A stretch of 64,000 bases of DNA from Acidovorax sp. DW039 (lineage in GTDB: Bacteria > Pseudomonadota > Gammaproteobacteria > Burkholderiales > Burkholderiaceae_C). Shown here piece after piece: positions 55,068 through 63,812 of the stretch; position 1 is the first letter of the stretch; every line of letters starts with the position of its first letter. The notes below the pieces were generated by a model that saw nothing but the letters and a program-made list of their open reading frames with translations, had not been told where the DNA came from and did not search any database. The stretch lies in NCBI RefSeq assembly GCF_037101375.1, contig NZ_AP029019.1:186001-250000 (forward strand), given 5' to 3'. The position numbers and the translations under genes are program-made.

Positions 55068-55886
55068 ATGGCCAAAATCGTCGTCGTGACCTCCGGCAAA
55101 GGTGGCGTGGGCAAGACCACCACCAGTGCCAGCTTTTCCTCCGGCCTTGCCCTGCGCGGCCACAAGACGGCAGTGATCGACTTCGACGTCGGCCTGCGCA
55201 ATCTGGACCTCATCATGGGCTGCGAACGCCGCGTGGTGTATGACCTTATCAACGTGATCCATGGCGAGGCCAACCTCAACCAGGCTCTCATCAAGGACAA
55301 GCAGTGCGACAACCTGTTCGTGCTGGCCGCCAGCCAGACGCGCGACAAGGATGCCCTCACGCAAGACGGCGTGGAAAAGGTGCTCAAGGACCTGGCTGCG
55401 ATGGACTTCGAGTACATCGTGTGCGACTCGCCCGCCGGTATCGAAAGCGGTGCCCTCATGGCCATGCACTTTGCCGACGAAGCCCTGGTGGTGACCAACC
55501 CCGAGGTATCGAGCGTGCGCGACTCCGACCGCATCCTGGGCATGCTGGGCAGCAAGACCAAGCGCGCCATCGACGGCGGCGAGCCCATCAAGGAGCACCT
55601 GCTCATCACCCGCTACAACCCCGCCCGCGTGGAAGACGGCCAGATGCTGAGCCTGGAGGACATTCAGGACATCCTGCGTATCAAGCTGATTGGCGTGATT
55701 CCCGAGTCGGAAGTCGTGCTGCAGGCATCCAACCAGGGCACGCCCGCCATCCATGCCCAGGGCACGGACGTGTCTGAGGCGTACAAGGACGTGATCGACC
55801 GCTTCCTGGGCGACACCGACAAGCCCATGCGCTTCATCGAGGCTGAAAAGCCCGGTTTCTTCAAACGCCTTTTCGGGAGCAAGTAA
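55068..55886 (+). CDS. minD: Septum-site determining ATPase MinD
   Basis: 272 residues from the ATG at 55068; the reading from 55020 adds 16 residues not seen in MinD. Deviant Walker A KGGVGKTTTS with signature Lys11 and catalytic Lys16, switch I DFDVGLRNLDLIMG, and the C-terminal amphipathic membrane-targeting helix GFFKRLFGSK. Recruits MinC to the membrane and oscillates with MinE. 3 bp before minE. Confidence 0.96.
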   Translation: MAKIVVVTSGKGGVGKTTTSASFSSGLALRGHKTAVIDFDVGLRNLDLIMGCERRVVYDLINVIHGEANLNQALIKDKQCDNLFVLAASQTRDKDALTQDGVEKVLKDLAAMDFEYIVCDSPAGIESGALMAMHFADEALVVTNPEVSSVRDSDRILGMLGSKTKRAIDGGEPIKEHLLITRYNPARVEDGQMLSLEDIQDILRIKLIGVIPESEVVLQASNQGTPAIHAQGTDVSEAYKDVIDRFLGDTDKPMRFIEAEKPGFFKRLFGSK

Positions 55887-55889
55887 GCC

Positions 55890-56159
55890 ATGGCTTCGTT
55901 CCTCTCCTTTTTGCTTGGCGAGAAAAAGAAAACCGCCAGTGTGGCCAAAGAACGGCTGCAGATCATCCTCGCGCACGAGCGCAATGGCCGCAACGCCTCC
56001 GAGCCCGATTACCTGCCCGCGCTGCAGCGCGAACTGGTGGCGGTGATCTCCAAATACGTCAAGATCAGCCCCGAGGACCTCAAGGTCCACCTGGAGCGCC
56101 AGGACAACCTGGAAGTGCTGGAAGTCAAGATCGAGCTGCCAGACCCCGTGGTGCGCTGA
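55890..56159 (+). CDS. minE: Cell-division topological factor MinE
   Basis: 89 residues. Membrane-targeting start [16 protein letters not shown], anti-MinCD helix ([14 protein letters not shown]) and the dimerising topological-specificity domain ([19 protein letters not shown]). Stimulates MinD ATPase to set the oscillation. Followed by a strong terminator. Confidence 0.95.
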   Translation: MASFLSFLLGEKKKTASVAKERLQIILAHERNGRNASEPDYLPALQRELVAVISKYVKISPEDLKVHLERQDNLEVLEVKIELPDPVVR

Positions 56160-56178
56160 ACGCTGGGCATGCACCCCG

Positions 56179-56213
56179 AGCCCGCCCCGCAGCCTGCGGC
56201 GCGGGCTTTTTTG
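56179..56213 (+). terminator. Terminator of minCDE
   Basis: AGCCCGC / GCGGGCT outer arms around an inner CCGCA/TGCGG hairpin, followed by T6. Lies 20 bp after the minE stop. Confidence 0.85.
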
Positions 56214-56303
56214 TGCCCACGCTGGGGCAATTTGGGGCAATTGGCCTAACAATTGCTTGGAAAACTAGGGTAAACCCTATATTTGTGAGCAGAGAGCATT
56301 TTG

Positions 56304-58523
56304 GTGGACACAACCTGGAAACTCAGCTGGCAGCGCGCCAGCAACCATGAAGGTTTCACACGCGGCGCGCGTGCATTTGTGGCGCTGGCCGTGGTGCTGC
56401 TGTACGGCTGGTGGGCCGACTGGCAGACCGAGTTGATGCCCGTGCTGCTGGGCGTGATTGCCAGTGCCCTGACCGAGACCGACGACAGCTGGCGTGGCCG
56501 CCTGCGTGCGCAGTTGCTTGCCATGGCCTGCTTCACGCTGGTGGCGCTGGCCGTGTGCGTGGCGGTGCCCTGGCCCTGGCTGCTGATGGCTGTGATGGCG
56601 TTGTCGGCCTTTGCCTTCACCCTGCTGGGTGCGCTCAGCGAGCGCTACCGGGCCATTGCCTTCGGCTCGCTGGTGCTGTTCATCTACGAGGCCCTGGCCG
56701 CCCGCGGCAGCCGCGAGGCCGCCATGGCGGCCACCCCGCTCATGCTGGGCGGTGCCGCCTGGTACGGCGTGGTGTCTGTGCTGTGGAATGCCGTGATGCC
56801 CCGCGCCCCCGTGCGCTACCGCCTGGCCAAGCTCTACGCCATGCTGGGCGAATACCTGCGCCTCAAGGCCCTGCTGCTGGAGCCCGTGCGCGACGAAGAC
56901 CTGGAGCGCCGCCGCATGGCGCTGGCCCTGCACAACGGCCGGGTGGTCGATGCGCTCAACGCCACCAAGGAAAGCCTCATCAGCCGCATGGGCCGGGGCA
57001 CGCCGCCCGTGTGGCTGCAAACCGCCATGCACCAGTACCTGGCGGCGCAAGACGTGCACGAGCGCGTCAGCTCCTCGCACGAGCACTACGACCTGCTGGC
57101 CCAGTCGTTCTTCCACAGCGATGTGCTCTACCGCTGCCAGCGCGTGCTCACGCTGCTGGGCGAGCAGGCGCTCAAGTTCTCGGTGGCCATCCAGCAGCAG
57201 ACCGAGCCTCTGCACTCGGGCGTCACCACCCGCGCCATCGAAGACATGGAAGCCGCCCTGGCCCACCAGGAAGAGATCGCACACGCCGAGCCCACTGCCA
57301 TGCAGGCCCGGCCCCTGCGGTCCCTGCGCGCGCTGGGCCACAACCTCACCGCACTGGCGGGGGTGTTTGCGGGGGCTCTGGCGCTGCCGGTGGACGAGCC
57401 CGGCAACACCCGCACAGCGGTAGACCACAGCCTGTTTGACCGCGAACCCCGCACCCTGCGCGACGCCTGGGCCCGCGTGCGCGCCCAGTGCAACGCCCAG
57501 TCGCCCTGGCTGCGCCACAGCGTGCGCCTGAGCCTGTCGCTGGTGCTGGGCTTTGCCGTCATGCAGGCCACGGCCGACCCACATGGCTACTGGATCTTGC
57601 TGACCATCGTGTTCGTGAGCCAACCGCAATACGCCGCCACGCAAACGCGCCTCATGCAGCGCGCCAAGGGCACGGCCATCGGCTTGGCGCTGGGCTGGGC
57701 CGTCATCCAGTTATTCCCCGGCAACTTCATCCAGGCTGCCCTGCTGGTGCTGGGCGGGGCCGTGTTTTTTGGGGCGCGCCACACCCGCTATGTGCTGGCT
57801 ACCGCCGCCGTCACCACCTTGCTGCTGCTCAGCTTTCACCAGATGGGCATGGGGCAGGGCGTGATTTCAGCCCGGCTGCTCGACACCGCCGTGGGCTGCC
57901 TGATTGCCGCGGCCGCTGCATGGCGGGTGCTGCCGCACTGGCAATCGCGCCAGTGGCCGCAGTTGGCCGCCCAAGCCCTGCAGACGCAGGCCATCTACCT
58001 GCGCGAAATTCTGGCGCAGTACCAAAGCGGCAAGCGCGACCACCTGGCCTATCGCCTGGCCCGCCGCAACGCCCACAACGCCGATGCGGCCCTGTCCAAC
58101 TCGTACAGCGCCATGCTCAAAGAGCCCCTGCGCGTGCGCGGCAACGCCGAGGTGGTGGCCAACTTTCTGCGCCTGTCGCACACCCAGCTCAACTACCTCT
58201 CGGCCCTGGGCGCGCAGCGCGGCGGCGCATCCGCCCAGCCCATGGACGAAGCCACCCAGGCCTCCGCCCAGGCCCTGCTGCAATCCCTGCAAGAGCTGGC
58301 CGAAGAGCTGGAACGTGCCCAGCGCGAAATGGACGGCCCCCGCCAGCGCGGCAAACGACCCCCTTTGGCCCAGGCCCCTGCCGTGGCCGAGGTGCTGCGC
58401 CAGTTCGGCCAAACCCCGCCCGCCGTGCCCGCGCAGAGCTGGATGGCGAACCAGCTGCAGCTGGTGGGCAAGGTGTTTCCGCAGCTCAGGGAGCAGGCGC
58501 GGCAGATGGTGGAGCGGGGGTGA
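56304..58523 (+). CDS. FUSC-family inner-membrane protein (YccS/YhfK-like)
   Basis: About 739 residues from a GTG at 56304; a TTG at 56301 is an alternative, both after AGAGAG. Two membrane blocks (about 25-150 and 395-530), each followed by a soluble helical domain, as in YccS/YhfK. Signature PYWILLTIVFVSQPQY-like segment reads YWILLTIVFVSQPQYAATQT. Related to AaeB/fusaric-acid-resistance exporters, but without a membrane-fusion partner here, so substrate and even transport are uncertain. Confidence 0.8.
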   Translation: MDTTWKLSWQRASNHEGFTRGARAFVALAVVLLYGWWADWQTELMPVLLGVIASALTETDDSWRGRLRAQLLAMACFTLVALAVCVAVPWPWLLMAVMALSAFAFTLLGALSERYRAIAFGSLVLFIYEALAARGSREAAMAATPLMLGGAAWYGVVSVLWNAVMPRAPVRYRLAKLYAMLGEYLRLKALLLEPVRDEDLERRRMALALHNGRVVDALNATKESLISRMGRGTPPVWLQTAMHQYLAAQDVHERVSSSHEHYDLLAQSFFHSDVLYRCQRVLTLLGEQALKFSVAIQQQTEPLHSGVTTRAIEDMEAALAHQEEIAHAEPTAMQARPLRSLRALGHNLTALAGVFAGALALPVDEPGNTRTAVDHSLFDREPRTLRDAWARVRAQCNAQSPWLRHSVRLSLSLVLGFAVMQATADPHGYWILLTIVFVSQPQYAATQTRLMQRAKGTAIGLALGWAVIQLFPGNFIQAALLVLGGAVFFGARHTRYVLATAAVTTLLLLSFHQMGMGQGVISARLLDTAVGCLIAAAAAWRVLPHWQSRQWPQLAAQALQTQAIYLREILAQYQSGKRDHLAYRLARRNAHNADAALSNSYSAMLKEPLRVRGNAEVVANFLRLSHTQLNYLSALGAQRGGASAQPMDEATQASAQALLQSLQELAEELERAQREMDGPRQRGKRPPLAQAPAVAEVLRQFGQTPPAVPAQSWMANQLQLVGKVFPQLREQARQMVERG

Positions 58524-58645
58524 GGAGTTGAGAGGGAAGTAGTCCGCCATCTTCTTGCTGGCTTATGCGGCAAGCCACTGCCATGGGAATCAGTGCCATG
58601 AATGTTCCGCGGCCTTCCTGGGCGCAGTTACGTTAGGCTTGGCCC

Positions 58646-59095
58646 ATGCGAGTCACCGTTTCCATCGTTGTGAACAGCTCTGCCGAGCGCCTTTTCTGGC
58701 TATCGCAGAACTATGAACGGCGCCTGGAATGGGATATCTACCTTTCTGAAGCCTACTTGCTCCACAACGAGCCTCAAGCAGCTGTCGGCGTGGAGTCCTT
58801 CTGTCGCAACAAATCCGGTTCATCGTTGACATCCAGGTACATCTCTTTTGCGCCGCCAACACATGCGGCAGTCGAGATGACTCAAGGTCCTTGGATCATT
58901 CAACGCTTCGGTGGAACATGGCGCTTTAAAGAAATCCGACCCGGTGAGACAGAAGTCCGTTTCATCTACAACTTCACCTGTCGCCCTGCGATGTTGCGTG
59001 GACTCATCGAGCCTTTCGTGGGCCTGGTCTACAAGCGCGATATGAAGCGCCGCCTTGAGGCCTTCAAACTCTGGGCGGAGGCTAACTCCGAATGA
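58646..59095 (+). CDS. SRPBCC-fold (polyketide cyclase/dehydrase-like) small protein
   Basis: 149 residues. The pattern MRVTVSIVVNSSAERLFWLS, then RLEWDIYLSEAYLL, GTWRFKEIRPGETEVRFIYN and a long C-terminal helix (LVYKRDMKRRLEAFKLWAE) matches START-like ligand-binding folds of the polyketide cyclase 2 type. Ligand unknown. Stands alone with a weak ribosome-binding site; GC content looks a little below its neighbours. 247 bp without a gene follow. Confidence 0.65.
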   Translation: MRVTVSIVVNSSAERLFWLSQNYERRLEWDIYLSEAYLLHNEPQAAVGVESFCRNKSGSSLTSRYISFAPPTHAAVEMTQGPWIIQRFGGTWRFKEIRPGETEVRFIYNFTCRPAMLRGLIEPFVGLVYKRDMKRRLEAFKLWAEANSE

Positions 59096-59343
59096 AACCC
59101 GCACCAAAGCCACAGTTCTGTGGGTTTGCATAGCCCCCTTCTTTGAGGAACCAAAGCTGATCCGTTCCAGTAGGAACGACACATCGCCGGGCTATGGAAG
59201 TGCTTGTGTGCACTGGCTGTCTAGCCCTCGGATGTGAGCCGTTCCCATCCTCCTGTTGCCATTGCTCACGATTGCGGATAGCCCGCCCTCTGGCGCGATG
59301 GCTGCGTTGCGATAACAATGCGGCAACTATTGGCGGAGGGGTT

Positions 59344-60867
59344 ATGGAGCAGCAAAACACCACACTGTGGGCCGCAGTGGCCCTGGCCTGTGCCGCGCTG
59401 GCAGGCTGCGGAGGCTCTGCAGAGAACGATGGCGTCACCATCTCCTTCAGCGGGCCTGGGGCTCCGCCTGCGGTGGCCGAGGTACCCAAGGCCGCCATGT
59501 CGAAGGCTGCCCTGCCCAAGACGCTGCTCCAGTTGAACACATCCCCGCTGGTGCAGGTCAGCCTCAGTCCCTCAGACGCAGACTTCCCCAACCCCGAGCG
59601 CGGCTTTTACCGCTTTGCCATCGATCCCTCCAAGATCACCGCCACCTCGCTTGACTACGTGGTGGCAGACGGGCAGCGCCTCGTCTACACCCCGGGCGAC
59701 CTGAGCGCCTACCGCACCAAGGACTTGCCCAGCAGCTACCTCACCAAGCTGAACACGGGCTTTGCCAACCTGCGCAAGCAGGGCCTCAAGGCCGTGGTGC
59801 GCTTTGCCTACAACTACCCGGAGACCGAGGCCGATTACCTCAATGCACAAGACGCCACGCTCTCGCGCGTCAAGCGCCACATTGCCCAGCTACAGCCGGT
59901 GCTGCAGGCCAATGCGGATGTGATTGCCGTGGTGCAGGGCGGCTTTATCGGAGCGTGGGGCGAGTGGCATACCTCGTCCAACAAGCTCACCACCCCGGCC
60001 AACAAGGCTGCCGTGCGCGATGCGCTGCTGGCCGCCGTACCCGCCAGCCGCCAGCTGCAGGTGCGCTACCCCGGCGATCTGGCCGCGTGGTACCCCACGC
60101 CCCCCACGCTGGCCCAGCTGCTGGCCGCCAGCCCCACAGCGGCGGCGCGCATCGGCCAGCACAACGACTGCTTTCTGGCCAGCCAGGACGATGTGGGCAC
60201 CTATTGGGCCGACACGCCTGCCCAGTCGGCCGCACTGCGCACCTATGCCCAGCAGTCCAGCGCGGTGATGAGCGCAGGGGGCGAGACCTGCGCCCCGCCT
60301 GAAGTGACCCAGGCCCGCATGACCTGCGAGGACATCTTGCGCGAAGGCGCGGCCTACCACATGACTTACCTGAACCGCGACTACTACGAGGGCTTCTTCG
60401 CCCAGTGGCAGGCGGGCGGCTGCATGGCCGAGTTGTCGCGCAAGCTGGGCTACCGGCTGCAATTGCAGAGCGTGGCACACAGCGCTATCGCAGCACCCGG
60501 CGGCACGCTGGCCTGGCAGGTGGCCCTCAGCAACCAGGGCTGGGCCCGGCCGATGAATGCGCGCAACCTGGCGTTGTATCTGGTCAGCGCCACCAATGAA
60601 GCGACGGTGCTGCCCCTGGCGGGCACCGACTTGCGCCAGGCCAGCCCGGGCGAGCCGCTGCAGTGGTCTGGTGAAGTCACGCTGCCCGCCACCCTGTCCC
60701 CCGGCAGCTACCGCGTGCACATCGGCGCCCCCGATGCCGCCGCAGCCCTGGCTGCGACGCCCGCTTATGCGGTGCGCTTTGCCAATGCCGACAGCGCGGT
60801 GACGGGCGTGCAGTGGCAGGCAGGCACGGGGCGGCTAGCGCTGGGCAGCACGGTGCAGGTGCAGTGA
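59344..60867 (+). CDS. DUF4874/DUF4832 lipoprotein
   Basis: 507 residues from the ATG at 59344 (GGAGGGG upstream). Signal peptide with lipobox ALAGC (Cys20). After a ~50-residue linker, NPERGFYRFA begins the DUF4874 half, with a TIM-barrel-like FIGAWGEWHTSSN; the C-terminal half (from about 300) is DUF4832 ending in a beta-sandwich. The GEWH motif suggests a glycoside-hydrolase-like active site, but no activity is established. Surface or periplasmic location. Confidence 0.75.
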   Translation: MEQQNTTLWAAVALACAALAGCGGSAENDGVTISFSGPGAPPAVAEVPKAAMSKAALPKTLLQLNTSPLVQVSLSPSDADFPNPERGFYRFAIDPSKITATSLDYVVADGQRLVYTPGDLSAYRTKDLPSSYLTKLNTGFANLRKQGLKAVVRFAYNYPETEADYLNAQDATLSRVKRHIAQLQPVLQANADVIAVVQGGFIGAWGEWHTSSNKLTTPANKAAVRDALLAAVPASRQLQVRYPGDLAAWYPTPPTLAQLLAASPTAAARIGQHNDCFLASQDDVGTYWADTPAQSAALRTYAQQSSAVMSAGGETCAPPEVTQARMTCEDILREGAAYHMTYLNRDYYEGFFAQWQAGGCMAELSRKLGYRLQLQSVAHSAIAAPGGTLAWQVALSNQGWARPMNARNLALYLVSATNEATVLPLAGTDLRQASPGEPLQWSGEVTLPATLSPGSYRVHIGAPDAAAALAATPAYAVRFANADSAVTGVQWQAGTGRLALGSTVQVQ

Positions 60868-60870
60868 TAG

Positions 60871-60942
60871 GGTTTGAAGCAAAAATAGCCGCCAGCGCTT
60901 GTGAAATAAGCGCAGGCAGCTATTTAATTAATAGCGTTTGAG
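60871..60942 (-). repeat. Dispersed double-hairpin repeat, copy 7
   Basis: Minus strand reads GCTATTAATTAAATAGCTGC then CTGCGCTTATTTCACAAGCG. It starts 16 bp beyond the stop of the minus-strand flavin reductase, in its sense orientation. Confidence 0.75.
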
Positions 60943-60958
60943 CTGGCGCAGCCAAACC

Positions 60959-61480
60959 CTACAACGGGTGCTCGGTATAAAACTTGCCCCCGTGGTACAG
61001 CAGGGGCGAGGCACCTTCGCGGTGCTCGCAATGCTCTACCTCGCCCACAAAAATGGTGTGGTCGCCCTCTTTGTACTGGCTGCGGTTGAAGCACTCAAAC
61101 GTGGCGGCGGCACCAGCCAGCAGGGGGGCGCCGTTGATGCCGGGGCGGTGTTCCACGCCTGCCCAGCGGTCGATGCCGCGGGTGGCAAAGCGCTCGGCCA
61201 GGGCCTTTTGGTCGGCAGCCAGCACGTGGATGGCGTAGTGCGAGCCGTTGGCAAAGGCGGGCATGCTGCTGGCCCCGTGCGACAGGCTCCACAGCACCAG
61301 CGGCGGCTCCAGCGACACCGAGTTGAAAGAGCTGGCCGTGAGCCCGACCAGCTCACCCGCTGCGTTGCGGGCGGTGACGATGGTGACCCCGGTGGCAAAC
61401 ATGCCCAGCGCGTTGCGGAACTCGCGGGAAGAAAAGCTGGGCGGCAGAGCCAGGGTGGTGCGAGGCTGGGGGCTGTTCAC
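60959..61480 (-). CDS. Flavin reductase-like protein (HpaC family)
   Basis: 173 residues. FRNALGMFATGVTIVTARNA and VGLTASSFNSVSLEPPLVLW are the FMN-binding signature of the flavin reductase-like family; C-terminal LLYHGGKFYTEHPL closes the domain. Probably supplies reduced flavin to a two-component monooxygenase or acts as an FMN oxidoreductase; no oxygenase partner lies nearby. Divergent from the alpha/beta hydrolase across 98 bp. Confidence 0.85.
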   Translation of the reverse strand: MNSPQPRTTLALPPSFSSREFRNALGMFATGVTIVTARNAAGELVGLTASSFNSVSLEPPLVLWSLSHGASSMPAFANGSHYAIHVLAADQKALAERFATRGIDRWAGVEHRPGINGAPLLAGAAATFECFNRSQYKEGDHTIFVGEVEHCEHREGASPLLYHGGKFYTEHPL

Positions 61481-61578
61481 AAAAGTAAGGCGCAGGGCAG
61501 GGACAAGAGGGATGGGAACTATTATGGAGTGCCGTCCGTCGCACTGTGCGGCGCACGCTTACAGGCACTCATTTCCGT

Positions 61579-62370
61579 ATGGCTTTCCTCCCCACGTTCT
61601 CCACGCTTGGCTCCGGCCCCACGGTGCTGCTGCTGCACGATGCAGATGGCGACCACCTCACCTTTGCGCCGCAACTGGAGATGCTGGCAGGCGCGGGCTA
61701 CCGCGCCGTGGCGTGGGACATGCCCGGCTACGGGCGCAGTGCGCCGGTGGAGCCCTATACCTTCAAGAGCCTGGCGCAAAGCTGCCTGGCGCTGATCGAT
61801 GCGCTGCAGTGCGGCCCGGTGTCGCTTGTGGGGCATGGCATGGGGGCCATGCTGGCCCTGGAAGTGGCCGTGCGCCGGGCCGAGATGGTGCGCCGCCTGG
61901 TGCTGTGCGCTGGTGGCCCCGCGCTGGACACCCAGGCCGTGCAGGACTGGCTGGCCCCGCGCGAGCGCGCGCTGGACGCCGCGCAGCAGCCCGGCGGCAG
62001 CATGGTGCAGCTGGCGCAAACGCTGGTGCCCCAGTGCATCGGGCCGGGCGCATTGCCTGAAGGGGCACGGCTGGCCGAGCATGCGCTGTCGCAGGTTCAC
62101 CCCTCCACCTACCGCCGGGCTCTGCAGGCCATTCAGGGGTTTGACCGCTGGGCCGGTGCGTGGATGAACGTGCACATTCCTACCCTGCTGCTGGGTGGCG
62201 AGGCGGACCATTGCACCCCGCCCGCGGCCCTGCAGGCCCTGGCCGAGCTGATGCCCGACGCCCAGTACCTGGGCCTGCCCCACGTAGGCCACTGGCCGCA
62301 GCTGGAGAACCCGGACGCCTTTGACGCTGCCCTGCTGGACTTTCTGGCCAGCCACCGGGTACTGCATTGA
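61579..62370 (+). CDS. Alpha/beta-hydrolase-fold protein lacking the nucleophilic Ser
   Basis: 263 residues from the ATG at 61579. The fold is clear: oxyanion loop LLLHDADG, DMPGYGRS, acid Asp in LLGGEADHCTPP and His in LPHVGHWPQLENP. The nucleophile elbow, however, reads V-G-H-G-M-G: Gly87 (GGC at 61837-61839) stands where GxSxG enzymes have Ser. Either a non-hydrolytic member or an inactivated one. The stop overlaps the next ATG by 1 bp (TGATG). Confidence 0.8.
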   Translation: MAFLPTFSTLGSGPTVLLLHDADGDHLTFAPQLEMLAGAGYRAVAWDMPGYGRSAPVEPYTFKSLAQSCLALIDALQCGPVSLVGHGMGAMLALEVAVRRAEMVRRLVLCAGGPALDTQAVQDWLAPRERALDAAQQPGGSMVQLAQTLVPQCIGPGALPEGARLAEHALSQVHPSTYRRALQAIQGFDRWAGAWMNVHIPTLLLGGEADHCTPPAALQALAELMPDAQYLGLPHVGHWPQLENPDAFDAALLDFLASHRVLH

Positions 62371-63644
62371 TGGTGCGGGGGAGGGGGCTCGCGTCCCTGC
62401 ACGGGGCGCTGGGAGTTTTTGTCGGCCTGGGCCTGCTGGCGGTGGCCGTGTGGGTGCCGGTGCAACTGTGGCCCGCCGCAGGCTCTGCATCCGGGGGAGC
62501 CGCAGGGGCCCCAGCGGGGGTAGCAACGGGGGTGTATGGCCGGGTGGCTTCGCCATGGCCAGCCTCTTTGCCGCTGCAAGCCCCACCGGTGGCGGGCACG
62601 CAGCAGGGCAAGGCTTCAGGCGCAGGAACCGGCGATTCGCTCCAGCCCGCGCCCATGAAGCCTGCAGCTGAGGCTACCCCACCCGCAACCACGGCAGGCG
62701 GTGCCACCGATGCGGAAGTCCATGCGGATACCGATGCGCAAACCAGTGCGCAAACCCCTGCGGCTGCTGCCTGCGACCTGTTGCTGCCGCGCCTGCCGGG
62801 CCTCACGCGCAGCCAGTGCCTTGCCACCCGCTTGCAGGCCAGCGGGGCGCGGTCTGCCCAGGGCCGCCCGCTGTACTGGCGCGATGTGCGGCAGACTACA
62901 GCGCAGCCGCGCCCACACCCCCGCCTGCAGCCCGTGGCCAACGGCACGGTGAGCAGTGAAGCGGTGGTGGGTGGCGCTGCGGTGGATGCCGCACCGCTGC
63001 GAGTGCTGGTGGTGGGCGCCATGCATGGGGATGAGCTGACGGCTGCCACCCTGGCCCTGCGCTGGATTGCCATGGCCGAGGCGGAAGATGTGGCGCACGA
63101 AGGAGCCCACCCACCAGCCCACCCCACGGTGCATTGGCGCTTTGTGCCCGTGCTCAACCCGGACGGTTTGCTCGCCCCCAAGCCCACGCGGGTGAATGCC
63201 AGCGGGGTGGACCTGAACCGCAACTTTCCCACGCCGGGCTGGGCGCAGGAGGCACCGGCCTATTGGGAAAAGCGCACCCGCAAGGACCCGCGCCGCTGGC
63301 CGGGGCCGGAGCCGCTGTCCGAGCCGGAGTCCCGCTTCCTGCACCAGCAGATGGACCAGTTCCGCCCGCAGCTGGTGGTCAGCATCCACGCGCCCTACGG
63401 CGTGCTGGACTTTGACGGCCCGCACGATCCACCCGCCCGCCTGGGCCGCCTGCGCATGGACAAGCTCGGGGTCTTCCCCGGCTCGCTCGGCCACTATGGC
63501 GGGCTGCACCGTGGCGTGCCCGTGGTCACCATCGAGCTGGAACACGCGCTGCGCATGCCCCCCGATGCCGAGGTGCGCGCCATGTGGCGCGACCTGCGGC
63601 AGTGGATGAACACGCGGCTGGTGCTGGATGGGCAGGGGCTCTGA
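62370..63644 (+). CDS. M14-family zinc carboxypeptidase-like (murein peptide amidase type)
   Basis: 424 residues from the ATG at 62370. An N-terminal membrane anchor or signal (about 12-35) and a ~110-residue Ala/Pro/Thr-rich linker precede the peptidase domain. Zinc ligands in GAMHGDE (His, Glu) and VVSIHAP (His); substrate-binding VDLNRNFPTPGW; catalytic Glu in VTIELEHAL. Resembles MpaA-like peptidases that trim murein peptides, placed in the periplasm by the anchor. Coupled to the hydrolase-fold gene upstream. Confidence 0.8.
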   Translation: MVRGRGLASLHGALGVFVGLGLLAVAVWVPVQLWPAAGSASGGAAGAPAGVATGVYGRVASPWPASLPLQAPPVAGTQQGKASGAGTGDSLQPAPMKPAAEATPPATTAGGATDAEVHADTDAQTSAQTPAAAACDLLLPRLPGLTRSQCLATRLQASGARSAQGRPLYWRDVRQTTAQPRPHPRLQPVANGTVSSEAVVGGAAVDAAPLRVLVVGAMHGDELTAATLALRWIAMAEAEDVAHEGAHPPAHPTVHWRFVPVLNPDGLLAPKPTRVNASGVDLNRNFPTPGWAQEAPAYWEKRTRKDPRRWPGPEPLSEPESRFLHQQMDQFRPQLVVSIHAPYGVLDFDGPHDPPARLGRLRMDKLGVFPGSLGHYGGLHRGVPVVTIELEHALRMPPDAEVRAMWRDLRQWMNTRLVLDGQGL

Positions 63645-63659
63645 GCGTTCGCAATGAAC

Positions 63660-63727
63660 GGGTCACGCTGAGCCCGCTGAGGCGCTTCAGGTTTGGACAG
63701 ATCTGTCCTGAGTTTGTCGAAGGGCGG
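63660..63727. repeat. Dispersed intergenic palindromic repeat (GTCGAAGGG type)
   Basis: Contains the perfect palindrome GGACAGATCTGTCC (63695-63708) followed by TGAGTTTGTCGAAGGGCGG. The segment CCTGAGTTTGTCGAAGGG resembles a repeat common between genes of many proteobacteria. Confidence 0.5.
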
Positions 63728-63777
63728 GTGCTCCAGCTCAGATTACCCGCTCTTGAATAAAAAAGCCCGTTGCACCC

Positions 63778-63812
63778 GTCTATCAAGCGCAGGCAGCTAT
63801 TAATTAGATAGC
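63778..63812 (-). repeat. Dispersed double-hairpin repeat, copy 8
   Basis: Minus strand reads GCTATCTAATTAATAGCTGC then CTGCGCTTGATA. Its first 12 bases supply the last codons and TAA stop of the reductase gene. Confidence 0.65.
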
